A DNA stretch of 36,809 nucleotides from Paraglomus occultum. Lineage: Eukaryota; Glomeromycota; Glomeromycetes; Paraglomerales; Paraglomeraceae. Below, piece by piece: positions 10,990 to 20,857 of this stretch. The DNA lies in assembly GCA_910592205.1 (NCBI GenBank), contig CAJVPJ010000186.1, positions 1 through 36,809 of the forward strand, given 5' to 3'. A program made the translations under genes and the position numbers. Each line of letters starts with the position of its first letter. Within the stretch, counting starts at the first letter, position 1. The notes beneath the pieces are model-generated. The model was not told the DNA's origin and made no database searches. It was given only the letters and a program-made list of their open reading frames with translations.

Positions 10990-11250
10990 TACTCTGGTCA
11001 CGGAAAAGTTGCTCGAAACGCGACTACAGGTAAAAAAGCACAGCAAACAGCAAGAGGCAAGCACGATGGACAGCCGGACACCAGCCAGCAAGCGCAATGG
11101 ATGACTCCAAGACCAGAAAGCATGCCAGACGGCAAACAAGCACGCCAGATACAGGCAATCTCTAGAAAGCGTGCTGGAAACGAGTGACCTCTAGAAGGAA
11201 CACCGGATGACTGTTGACAACGCCACCCTTCCTTTGTTGTACTCAACGAA
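10990..11250. other. Compositionally distinct, GC-richer island
   Basis: This stretch of about 260 bases is visibly richer in G and C (many CAGCAAG, CCAGCCAGC and GACAGCC strings) than the AT-rich DNA on both sides. An 82-residue minus-strand ORF spans it, rich in Cys, Ser and Pro, without recognised motifs. It could be a fragment of an inserted element. No boundaries or flanking duplications were found. Confidence 0.35.
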
Positions 11251-14165
11251 CAATATTAGAAATCTAAAACACAAGAAAAAGAATAAAGGCATGCAAGCAG
11301 TTGAACGATGTGCTAAAAATAAATATATATTAATGTAAGGTTATATTAGGTCAGCGTTCGAGGTCAGGGTTGAAGACCAATTAAATTGCGTAGGTGTATA
11401 TTAAGCTTATGCTTCTGCTGAATTTGTAACGATGATACTGTTGTTGATAATAAACAGACAAGAATAAGGGGCTAGTGTAAAAAGTTATGTATTTATCGAC
11501 GTTTATTCTACATGCTTGTATCGCTACAAAAATTATCTTGTAATTTTTGAATTGATATACGCAGGAGAGCCGCTCGTATACTGAATGATTTTTTTGTCCA
11601 GCGAGGCCTTCGACTGTCTTATTCTCACTAAACCTGTTAATGACTCACAATGTAAGATTGGGAGACTGCCTCTAGTCCTAGATATTGTTTACTCTTTCGA
11701 TTAGAATGCCTACAGTCAGGGATAATTTTACGCTAACGCGTTATTAAATAGACCCTGCCAAGATTCAATGCAAATTCGACTTCGTATATCGAAAAAGTTT
11801 TACACTTTTTACCAGCGATAAACCAAAATAAAATTATAATTACAAACACGGAATTTTATTAAAATATAGGAAACGATTTTAAGTACAAAAAATGAAGTAT
11901 TTTTATGTATAACGAAAGTCGAATTTGTTTAATGTGGGTCCGGAAAAGACGTGTATTTGCGCAGACGAATTCACGTTCCATAGAAGTGAATAATATGATT
12001 TAGTGATATGGGCACAAATGACAAAGTGTTTTCTAGTGTGGCCTAATAACTTATGACTTTTCCAATTGATCGGATGTGACCTTTTTGTCATTGCTTTCTG
12101 AGCTACTTCTCAAGACCAATGTCCTTTACTAATATAAACATAAACATAAGCTCATATCCTTAAGCTGAGGGCAGAAAGTCTCCTTCATGACTTTGTATGT
12201 TAGTACGGGTTGAGACATTTGGGCTAATATCAGGTTGCTTTCTGTATGCCTTCAATATTGAATTATTGACCTTGTAATGAATATTATGCTAATATTTGTA
12301 CATGTGCCAAATTTCGATGAACCTATGGAAGCGCGATTGGACAGCAGAGCTTTATCAATAAACATGATATAGCTGATTTGAGAACATAACTCAATATCAA
12401 GGACATCAAGCATCCAGTGGAGATGATACCGACATGTTTTTATATGTTCGTAAATACATCTGATCGATCTGACATTTTAACATCGTCGGGGTTTATTGCA
12501 CCTTATTTTCAAAGCCTTTGACTATTCCTGTCCCGAATTAGAAAGGCTAGGGTACTTTTGCACGTTATTATAAAATAAACTGGATACACATATAGTAATT
12601 GATGTCATTAATGCCATCAACAAAGACGAATACAATTAGCAGTAAAGCACAATGGCTAATTATAATGAATTTCTGGAAAGACGCCTCGGGGTTGTTGCTA
12701 CTAGGCCCCTTATCAGGTCAAGGAACCCTTTCCCAAAATCGACCATAGAAGTTCCACCAAATAGAATCGTCCCACGCGCCATAAGATTACTGTGCGATGC
12801 TGTTGATCGTAAAAGTACTTTCCTGGTGCGGGCATGTGCGAGTTGATTTCGTTGTCGTATCACGTGATATTGTATCAACAAGTGATTTTTGGAACAGAGA
12901 AGAAGTTATAAAAGTACTGTTGCTGCTATGAATAGATCTGTTTTCCCGTTTTATGTCATAAAAGGATAACGAGCATATAAAAGTCTTAGTAGTAAAACGA
13001 CAACAATCCGTACGGTTTCACCGTCTTAGATATCGAAAAGAGTATTGGCATATTTTTTGCTGGGATGGTATTGATAAAAATTATGTCGATTATTTTGTAG
13101 GAAACTCTTATTGTATAGTGGTTTGCAAATAGACTTGACACTGAAAACAAATACAATTATAAATAATGGTTACCTTTCATTGAACGTGTTTGTAAAATAA
13201 ATTTAGTTTTTACTCGTGTACTTTCTTTTTAATAATTATTGTCCGGTTTATAAGCGAAAACTTTAGAAATTTCGTCTTCATAGAATCAATAACGTGGTTA
13301 ACTCAAAATCTGAAACCAACGACAAATTATTTTGCTTGGCAAATCAGCCAAAGAAATACATGAAAAGGTTCTGCGTACAATAAAGAAGATATTTATAAGC
13401 TCAAAGAATGTAACTCTGTTGAGCGTAAGAAGGATAGTGGGTGTCCATAAACTACTTGTCACGTTCCAATAGCAATCTGTTCGTATAATAATGCCATCTT
13501 GACTCGTCAACTTGCATAAATTGTTCGGAGACCATGCAGCTATAGAATTTTGTACCCACTTGGAACTCCGCTCGTCATATGTAAGCGAGAATGATATGGG
13601 TACACACTCACATGAATGATGGTTGGCACATACAATCTTTAGAAATAAAACAGCCTTGATCTGTTTCATAATAAAATTTGTTGGTAAACCATTGAGATCA
13701 GACAATTGCATGCATTTAGAGAAATGGTTATTTTGCGTAATGCAACGAAATTAATAATAATATTGGATAAGTATATCAATTTATTATTTAGTCAATTAAA
13801 AATATCTGATTTATGGTTGTTCGTCTACTTTGCTTAACAGTCTTATTTGTTCATCTATGTCTTCTTGCCGTAACAGTATAAGCTTACATCTTCTAAGCTT
13901 TCAATGGATACTGGCACTAATAATCATAACTTCAGTACCGTCATCCATTTCTTCGACGCTACACGTTGTCCAAATCTCGTTATGTTCCGTAATCGTTATA
14001 ATACATGATTTTTTGTTACCAGCATTTCTGTCGTAATATTAACATAGTCACTTGATTTGAAAATCACTAGCTCCATTGTATTGTCTGCCATCCACGATGA
14101 TCTTTTAGTTTTCATCCATTTTAAATAACTGTACTAACTGTGTTTAACGTAGAAGCATTATTTAA
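11251..14165. other. Long gene-poor stretch with two weak orphan ORFs
   Basis: No recognised gene. Two ORFs stand out slightly: plus-strand 12652-12846 (64 residues, Arg/Pro-rich, MANYNEFLERRLG start) and minus-strand 13298-13711 (137 residues, hydrophobic and Cys-containing). The first is overlapped almost completely by a minus-strand ORF, so neither strand is favoured. A TATAAAAG string lies at about 12975. Nothing supports transcription. Confidence 0.4.
13298..13711 (-). CDS. Hypothetical ORF, 137 residues, unrecognised
   Basis: The ORF has an ATG start and 137 codons, which is long for this base composition. The protein has several hydrophobic stretches (for example VLFLKIVCANH and LINIFFIV), but no motif I recognise and no signal-peptide pattern. 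There is no neighbour within 1.5 kb that would suggest a function. It may be a chance ORF or part of a decayed element. Confidence 0.15.
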   Translation of the reverse strand: MQLSDLNGLPTNFIMKQIKAVLFLKIVCANHHSCECVPISFSLTYDERSSKWVQNSIAAWSPNNLCKLTSQDGIIIRTDCYWNVTSSLWTPTILLTLNRVTFFELINIFFIVRRTFSCISLADLPSKIICRWFQILS

Positions 14166-14360
14166 ATGGCATCAACGAACCAAAACGTTAGCGTCACTGT
14201 CGTCACTGTCGTCCCAAAACTGACACTTTTTACTTCGTATATAACAGCCGAATCTGCAAGCACAAGATTAAATATTGAATGCATGATTGTCGGAATCATA
14301 GAAATAAATGAGCGTTCCGGTGCAACCAAAACGGTAAGACCAATCATCTGTGATGCGTAA
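14166..14360 (+). CDS. Orphan 64-residue ORF, possible OB-fold-like fragment
   Basis: The ORF opens MASTNQNVSVTVVTVVPKL and continues with alternating hydrophobic residues, then TRLNIECMIVGIIEINERSG and VRPIICDA. The order (V-x-V strands, a long middle, V-G-I, then basic residues and I-x-C-D-A) is reminiscent of small OB-fold nucleic-acid-binding domains, but the part expected after DA is missing because of a stop. A GTAAGA donor-like site at 14334 suggests it might be a first exon, but I found no convincing acceptor (the nearest would need an implausible 30-base intron). The reverse strand is also open over the whole length. It could be a truncated gene, a missing-exon gene or chance. Confidence 0.25.
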   Translation: MASTNQNVSVTVVTVVPKLTLFTSYITAESASTRLNIECMIVGIIEINERSGATKTVRPIICDA

Positions 14361-14771
14361 CAGTCGGCCGATTTTCTTTTCTCAAGCATTTCAATCTCAA
14401 GCTGTAGGGATCACGTTAAATATCAGTACTTATATCATCTGACAATGATTGGAAAGATATCGCTGGATGGTGACTTGATGAATTGTCATTAATTCAAAGC
14501 ATTTCTATTAAAACTTCTGGCCATATACGGTAACAATCGTGAAAATTAAACATGTCAAGGTTTGGCTTGATATATATGTTTGTATGATTGCACTTATTGA
14601 CAAATGGGTTGACTTGGAATGCATTTGTCTAGTAATCCACTAGACAGCTGTATGGAAATTACCGATGAAGACATTGTTTGCGCATGATCGATACCAGCAA
14701 CAAAGAACCACGCATTTAATTTGCTGATCAATCAGCAGCGGGGGGACGCACTTGCGATATTATTAGTAAAC
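14361..14771. other. Spacer, nothing recognised
   Basis: I see no ORF of note, no repeats and no RNA gene here. A GCGGGGGGACGC string near 14738 is a small GC-rich spot. Confidence 0.4.
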
Positions 14772-15014
14772 ATGAAACGTTTTATTTGGGAAGATTTTGT
14801 TACTTGGATGAAGCGAATTTACTCCTCATCGATACCAGACAAATGTCGACGTATCCTATATACTGACAAGATTCATAAAAAAATGAGGTAAGCAATCTTT
14901 GATTTTATTCAAATTGTTCTTGAATTCGTTCCGCTGAAAACAATATCAAAATATGTATTATTAACATTAATTAAACCGCTCAGATCCCCTAATTTATCAG
15001 ATAAGATTTCCTAG
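14772..15014 (+). CDS. Very small spliced ORF candidate, 48 residues
   Basis: ATG 14772 opens a frame (MKRFIWEDFVTWMKRIYSSS) that runs 116 bases to a GTAAGC donor at 14888. A TCAG acceptor at 14980-14983 preceded by an ATTAAC branch-like string restores frame and leads to a stop at 15012-15014. The peptide is basic and amphipathic. No family is recognised, and such short spliced frames arise by chance in AT-rich fungal DNA, so this is only a candidate. Confidence 0.15.
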
Positions 15015-15319
15015 TGTGTAACAACTGTTTCATCTGAACCTTGATCAACAGGATCTGCCAATTGTCGATTATTGTGCACGAGTACAATAACGGGTGAACA
15101 ATGACTGCGTATTTTTTATTGGGAAATCAACGTTATTTTAAATTCTCACCAGAGTTTTCTATATAACGATGGGAACGGGGCATGCTGTCCCCATTCCGGC
15201 GTGGCTGAATAAGCAATTTCCAAATATAAAAATCGCAGATTTCACTGCCATTGCTCGAGCGGTAGAAATCAATTGTTGCAGCGCAACAAGCATTATAGAA
15301 AAAGAAAGCACCTACCCCC

Positions 15320-15328
15320 TTTATATCT
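15320..15328 (+). promoter_or_regulatory. TATA-like string upstream of the secreted propeller gene
   Basis: TTTATATCT lies about 30 bases before the ATG at 15355, and a second TATA-like string (CTATATAA) lies at about 15159-15166. Either could position transcription; the upstream one leaves a more normal 5' UTR. This is sequence pattern only. Confidence 0.35.
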
Positions 15329-15354
15329 AACAGCTCTCAATCCTTTCTGATAGA

Positions 15355-16386
15355 ATGCATTACTCCAACCTTATTATCCCAGCGATATATATTTTACTTA
15401 GCCTCGCTTTCTCGTCCGCGGCTCAGACAGTAGTCTCGGCTAAACCTTTCATAACTGCAGCAAACTCAAAATTCGGAGGTGGAATAGAAGGCACTGCTGT
15501 TGATCAAGCAGGAAACGTGTTCGCTGTCGACTTTGGTAAAAAGATCGAGGCAATTGGTCAACTATCGCTCACGCAAAAACTATTCTTTGCCGAGGCAAAC
15601 AATAAAACGTTCTTTAACGCCGTGAGATTTGTGCCTGTACCCAATGGTAAAAACATCAAAAGCGCCGCATTGGCTGGCGACGTGTTGGGCCATAGAGTTT
15701 TGAAGCTAGTGGTTAGAGTAAATAAGAAGACCAAAAAGACAAAAGTGTCTTCAAGCGTGTTCTGCGAGAATAAACAATTTCTACAGCCAAACGACCTTGC
15801 TATTGCTGCTAAATCAGGATTCGTATATTTGTCGGGTCAGAACTTTACAACAGACACGAAAATAGGTGATGGCGATCTATGGTTATGTACTGCGAACGGA
15901 AAAACAACTCGATTGGGCCAATTCGGCAGAACAAATGGCATTGAAGTGTCCCCCGACGAACGCACTCTTTATCTTTCAGAAGCATTCAATGTGAACGGGA
16001 CTGTAGTATCAAACAAGATCCTTAAATTCGACATCGATCGTGCCACAGGTCATGTTAGGAATAAGCAAATTTTCGCTGATTTTAAGAAAATTGATGGTAC
16101 TCAAGCGATTGATATTGACGGAATGAGAACTGATAAGGATGGAAACCTGTTTGTTACTCGTAACGGTGGTGGCCAGGTCGTCAAGTTCTCGCCGACGGGG
16201 AAGGTGCTCTTAAAAATAAAACTATCGAATAAGAGTGTATCTAACTTGGAATTTGGGGGAAAAGATGGAAAGACCTTGTTCATGGTTGGGGCGTGCGATG
16301 CAGATGCAACAAAAGGTTGTGTAGACACTTTCCGTAACAACCCAGTTGAAGGACGCGCATTTGCGTTGCTCAACAAACAATTGTGA
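15355..16386 (+). CDS. Secreted SMP-30/gluconolactonase-like six-bladed beta-propeller protein
   Basis: A single-exon gene of 343 residues. Residues 1-23 form a clear signal peptide (hydrophobic IYILLSLAF, cleavage near SAAQ). The body has SMP-30/SGL-type repeats: GGGIEGTAVDQAGNVFAVDF (41-60), QPNDLAIAAKSGFVYLS, TNGIEVSPDERTLYLSEA (193-210) and DIDGMRTDKDGNLFVTRNGG. By family analogy the metal ligands would be E45, N194 and D255, all present. Four cysteines (137, 178, 314, 322) could make disulfides. Family members hydrolyse lactones or related esters at a divalent metal; the substrate here is unknown. It lacks introns, unlike every other firm gene in the window, and uses a slightly more GC-balanced codon set. 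It probably acts outside the cell or in the secretory path. Confidence 0.88.
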   Translation: MHYSNLIIPAIYILLSLAFSSAAQTVVSAKPFITAANSKFGGGIEGTAVDQAGNVFAVDFGKKIEAIGQLSLTQKLFFAEANNKTFFNAVRFVPVPNGKNIKSAALAGDVLGHRVLKLVVRVNKKTKKTKVSSSVFCENKQFLQPNDLAIAAKSGFVYLSGQNFTTDTKIGDGDLWLCTANGKTTRLGQFGRTNGIEVSPDERTLYLSEAFNVNGTVVSNKILKFDIDRATGHVRNKQIFADFKKIDGTQAIDIDGMRTDKDGNLFVTRNGGGQVVKFSPTGKVLLKIKLSNKSVSNLEFGGKDGKTLFMVGACDADATKGCVDTFRNNPVEGRAFALLNKQL

Positions 16387-16469
16387 ACATGTTGAGCATG
16401 TTCGCATCGCGTAAGGATATTGGTATCTGTTTTAATGTATATTTAATATTCTATACAGTTTATTACTTA

Positions 16470-16480
16470 GGGGGGGGGGG
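16470..16480. repeat. Homopolymer run of 11 G
   Basis: Eleven consecutive G at the 3' side of the propeller gene, in otherwise AT-rich DNA. The length is prone to assembly or polymerase error. Confidence 0.85.
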
Positions 16481-16623
16481 CGGTTCTTTTTATATACTTT
16501 CTATAATTAAATAGATTCTAATGAAACATAAAAGTTAACCAACCACAGAGGAATATGCAATAGTTATTTACAAATATACCACACATTCCTCGCTTTATTA
16601 AAAGCAATATTAAGAACGAGACA

Positions 16624-17476
16624 TTACATGTACATCATATGATCTGTTGTTGCTGTTACCGCTTCATCGATGTCAGCCTCATCAGTAATCCCGTCAATGT
16701 CGATGTCAATGTCAATCATGAGTTTGCCAAGAGTATCTGCTAACGCCTTCATGATTTTGACCTTAAAAGAGCCGGCATTATTAAGCACGTAGCAGTCGAA
16801 AGGGGGAATGTGTGAGATTGACTAAAAACATACACACGCGTACACTTGATAAAACCATCATACCTCGTGCAAGAATCTGCCTCTACCTGAAACGCGTTTA
16901 CCAGGAAATAAAAGACATGTTGTTGGAATGCCTTCTACTTTCAATAATGTTATCAAGACGTTTAGTATATGCGAACGTATCACTGGATTTATTTCAGCGT
17001 CTAGTGAACATGAACAACGAATGTTAGCTCGTATAACAAGATCAAAATACTCGTTGGCATGATAAAAACTCTTTACCATTTACGTTTATGCTATAGACTT
17101 TTTCATCGATAAGATTGGTATTAACATTCGCGAGTATTGTTATCTCTTGTATTTTACTCGCAGACAAGAGTGATATTAAAGACGATATGAGTGTGGTAGT
17201 CTTGGTCTGGCTATCCAAAGATGGGACGTATACCACAGAGGTCTTTGCGCACCAAGGAATCGTCACAGAACAACAATTAGACCGTCACTCGCGCACTCAA
17301 CGTGCAGAGTTAATGAAATTACGACTACATACATCGCCAGCATTACGAACTCGTACTTTTCCGTTTGCTACCTCGAGCTCACTATCGTTCGCTGTTCGTA
17401 TTCTGTCTAATAGTTTGCAGCCAACGTTGTTCAGATCGGGAAACCCAAGGATTATACGAGGTTGCAATATTGCCAT
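16624..17476 (-). CDS. Candidate proteasome assembly chaperone 1 (PAC1/Pba1-like)
   Basis: Four exons on the minus strand: 17476-17333, 17242-17077, 17000-16864 and 16821-16624, giving 214 residues; every junction is GT-AG and in frame. The order of features suits the PAC1/Pba1 family, which with Pba2 guides alpha-ring assembly of the 20S proteasome: an early strand (RIILGFPDLNNVG), a VVYVPSLDS strand, a helix and EITILANVN, then VLITLLKVEGIPTTCLLFPG, and a final helix with LADTLGKLM. The C-terminus is acidic, with four Ile-Asp repeats. The last intron is only 42 bases. The start is uncertain: the frame is open upstream of 17476 without an ATG, so a further 5' exon is possible, and 214 residues is short for the family (yeast about 276). 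I identify it from pattern only; another small two-layer alpha/beta protein remains possible. Confidence 0.55.
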
Positions 17477-18133
17477 GGTAAGCGTAACGTCAAAAATCGA
17501 GAGTGGGGAGATTTTCCAATCTAACGGCACGGTATGTTAATGTTACACATTGAATTCATAGCGATATTAATCATTATTTGTAGCAATCTCGGTGAGTTTT
17601 ACGCACATAAAACAATAACGATATTAATCCGAATTTAAACTTGGACAGTCCGCCGTTTTTTCAATCTTTAGAACGGTTTTTAATAAACGGTAATACGTTC
17701 AAACATAACCATACTCGGGATTACACTATTGTAAACATAAACTTGTTACAGGGAGCAGAATTGTTCGTCCAAATAAAGTAATGCATAATCTATTGTTTAT
17801 AATACGTTGTTACTATATTCATTTTTGATAAACTGGCATTTCACTTCGAGTAACTTGCAACTTTTGTAAGTAAAAAAGGTGTAAAAAGGCTATAATATTT
17901 AACAAGCATTTCGTTACTTGTTCAATAGTTAGTGCGATTAAAACCTAACTATAGTAACAGAAAGCGAATAGTACATATATAAAGTTATTGAGACATGAAA
18001 GTTTCTCCAGTTTCCGAAAAAACATTCCCAACTGGGTGGCAAATACATGTGCCACACATTAGAATGAACAATTGCGTCACTATTTCGTATTTTTCCCAAA
18101 TGTCACATGCCTTTCGAGTCTCCCGCTTTCAAG
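17477..18133. promoter_or_regulatory. Divergent intergenic region between chaperone candidate and GET4
   Basis: 657 bases with no supported gene of their own. It must carry both 5' regions. A possible TATATAAAG string lies at about 17976-17984, some 150 bases before the GET4 start. An upstream 5' exon of the minus-strand gene could also lie here. Confidence 0.45.
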
Positions 18134-19683
18134 ATGGCAACAGGCCGAGGAACTGATAAAATTCTCGAGAAACTTCGAACATCGGTGAACAATGGAAACT
18201 ACTATGAAGCTCACCAGATGTACCGGACCGTTTGTAGAAGGTACATTTCCGAAAATGCAGAGACTGATAAGTCAAGAACATATTTAGCATATATTCGAGA
18301 ATAGTAGAATTCGAGACATTGATAGTTTAAGTTGATTTCTATAGATATATTAAACAGAAGAAATACGACAGCGCCATTGATCTGTTATATTCTGGAGCGC
18401 AGCTTCTGCTTGAGCATAAGCAAATTGGTAGTGGAACTGATCTTTCGCTTTACTTGGTTGACGCGTATAAGGAAGCTGAAATTCCTGTAACAGAGGAATC
18501 AAGAGGTGCGGTTTTAACGTTATGTTTCAGTCCAATGTCAACTATTTTGCAATCTAATGTATATCCTTGTATTTTATATGTCATTCTCGTTGAAAAGCAC
18601 GTATAACCAATCTTCTAAGTCTTTTACCCAATGAGCCTGGCCGTAGACGATTCATGGATGCTGCTGTCCAGTAGGCATTAGATGTATTACATAGTTGGGT
18701 TAGACGATAGAGATCGGTATCTTTTTTGCATTGAACTCCAACCAACATTTCTGATGTGAATAATCCACTGCTTGTGATTAGATGGTCCGCCAAGTTCAGT
18801 GATAGTGTTGTCGGTGATCCAGAACTGCATCATTTCATTGGGGAGATGTTGTGGAAAGGTGAAACGAAGAATGAGATTACATAATATTTTATCGGCAAAT
18901 GTATGCTAAAACGCGCTACATTCTTGTTACGTCCTTGTACAGAGAAGGCTTACCCGGAAGCAGAGCCTCATTTCCTTGCTGGATTACCAGCAAGTAGTCG
19001 GTCTTACGGGAAAATGCTTGCTGAGTGGGCTTCTCAAGATCATCCGAGCAAAATCGGAACTTACATTTCACGGGCAGTGTTACAGTATGTGTATATCTAT
19101 TATTCTCTGCATGATTTTTCTTTTTTCGTCCGACCGTATCACGCATATATCACCCGATGTTTAGATACCTGTGCTTGCGCAATATTCGCGATGCGAGGAC
19201 CTCGTTTGATGCTTTTATCGAAGCCATGGCAGAAAAAGACTCGAGCATAAAATCCGGCACGGCTCCATATCGTCCCACGCTTGCAAGCGATCCTGTCCAA
19301 ATATCACTTTACACTATACCGTTACTCAACTTTTTACAACTTTTAATTCTCACTGTCCAACGTGATGCACGGGATCTGTTTATCAAATTACGAACAAAGT
19401 ACAGTTCAAGCTTGGCCGTTGAACCATCTTTTGATGACGTAAGTTAAATTCAAAACTTCCTCGCGTAATGTCATCGTGTGCAAAGTGTCTGTCCTGACTT
19501 TTTTTTTTTCATTGTTTACAGTTACTTAATAAAATTGGTGAAGTTTTCTTTGATATAAAGCCGCAGAAACCGCAGCAATACAACCTATTCCAGGACCTAA
19601 TGAATTCTTTCTTATCTCCCCCTGGGAGTTCTTCTGAATCACCGGCAAGCGCAAGGATGTCGATGTCGAGCGACCTTGAGTAG
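18134..19683 (+). CDS. GET4: Get4, tail-anchored protein insertion factor
   Basis: Seven exons (18134-18240, 18345-18505, 18598-18670, 18782-18858, 18943-19084, 19165-19438, 19522-19683) give 331 residues. Get4 pairs with Get5 and bridges Sgt2 to the Get3 ATPase, handing tail-anchored proteins to the ER. The protein is an alpha-solenoid: KILEKLRTSVNNGNYYEAHQ, the join RRYIKQKKYDSAIDLLYSGA, a stretch LLSLLPNEPGRRRF, EKAYPEAEPHFLAG, then LNFLQLLILTVQRDA and LFIKLRTKYSSSL. All are typical of Get4/TRC40-cofactor family members. The tail is Ser-rich (SPPGSSSESPASA). The first exon could start instead at the in-frame ATG 18107 (nine more residues); I prefer 18134. The second intron starts GTGCGG, a weaker donor, but the frame and family fit support it. 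Confidence 0.93.
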
Positions 19684-20857
19684 TATACTGCATAAATTAG
19701 TTTATATTTATTTGAGAAAGACTTTTATCGGTATTGGAGAAATTAGTAATTAATTTTTGGAGAATGCGTTTTCAAGGCGATTTGAAAATAGTTAATAAGA
19801 GACAGTACTTGCATATATATTTAAAATTCTTCAATTGCTACCGTCATTGATGAAAAACGATGTAGACCCCAATGCAAAAGAGAAATTTTGACAATCTCCG
19901 CTCGGCATCCCATTACTAGAATCATAACAAAAATCGCTTTCAACTTTGTTATTGAAATAGAACTAGCTTGGATCTTATTAATAAAAGCATCACGTGGTAA
20001 ATTTCGATGCTGCTTTTCGTCATAAGATCAAGATACTGTATTCGAGGAAATGTAAGACTAGTGAATAATTTTGTCCTTATATACACTCTGACAAACGTGA
20101 TAATAATAAAAGAATCGCAATTCGCGTATTTACTTGGGTTTTTCGGCATACACAGTGAAAGTCTGCAAAACAATGCAAAAAGCTGATACCAAAATTGAAT
20201 TTGATGACTTTGTTGATCAAAAGGGCTTAATATTTTTGACCGAGTTAGGCAAAAACCGACTTATCGAGTCTGCCTATGTAATAAAATGGCGCGTAAATTT
20301 TTTATTTCTTCGTTTGCTGTTTCTTTTACAATCAATCTCTTTATTTCTGAATTATGTATAGAAGCCACTAAAAAGTTACGCTTCTTCTGCCGTTGCTGGC
20401 ATAGTTTCTCCTATAATCGTGCCTTTACTGATAAGAATTGTCCGATGACTTATAGATTCCAATGGAGACCACGTATGATTCGTCTGTTACTTCACGCCAA
20501 ATACGCATTGATTTTTAGTCATATCAGCCTCTTATTTACGTCACATAATAAATGTTCACTTTGTCTGGTTTTTGTTGCAGCATGACACATTTTTTACTGA
20601 AACTGGTTTCGGCGAATTATTGAGTATTTGCCCCAAATGTCAGCCATGTGTAGCATCTTCGGAATCAGTGAAATTTATTACAGATTGAAACAAAAACTCG
20701 ACGAATAATATACTAATACATACAGAGAAGAAGGGTGAAAAGGGATTAAATACAAAAAAAATGGCTTTCCTATCATGCATTTACAAATACGATAGCTTCT
20801 CCTTGGCACAATTACCAACAGTTTGGGATCTTGTCCCAGATTCTTTATATCCAACAC
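19684..20857. other. Convergent spacer with third copy of the dispersed repeat
   Basis: Lies between the 3' ends of GET4 and the RhoGAP gene. Two ORFs (20134-20361 and 20286-20585, plus strand) overlap each other in different frames; the second runs into the repeat copy at 20525-20580. Neither has recognised features. The stretch 20260-20590 may be a small repetitive element, given the repeat at its end. Confidence 0.45.
20525..20580 (+). repeat. Dispersed repeat, copy 3
   Basis: It begins CAGCCTCTTATTT, as copy 1 does, then differs, and ends ATGTTCACTTTGTCTGG followed by TTTTTGTTGCAG, one T longer than copies 1 and 2. It is some 20 kb from the other copies and in the same orientation. Confidence 0.75.

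Noticed and set aside
12652-12881. Overlapping plus and minus ORFs of 64 and 73 residues
   Set aside because: Both strands are open, with no motif, neighbour or splice evidence to favour either.
14334-14363. A 30-base GT-AG intron that would extend the orphan OB-like ORF
   Set aside because: It is too short for normal splicing, and the extension has no recognisable continuation of the fold.
18241-18304. Unspliced end of GET4 exon 1 (ORF running to 18304)
   Set aside because: Splicing at GTACAT (18241) to the acceptor ending at 18344 restores the conserved RRYIKQKKY segment; reading on gives unrelated residues and a stop.
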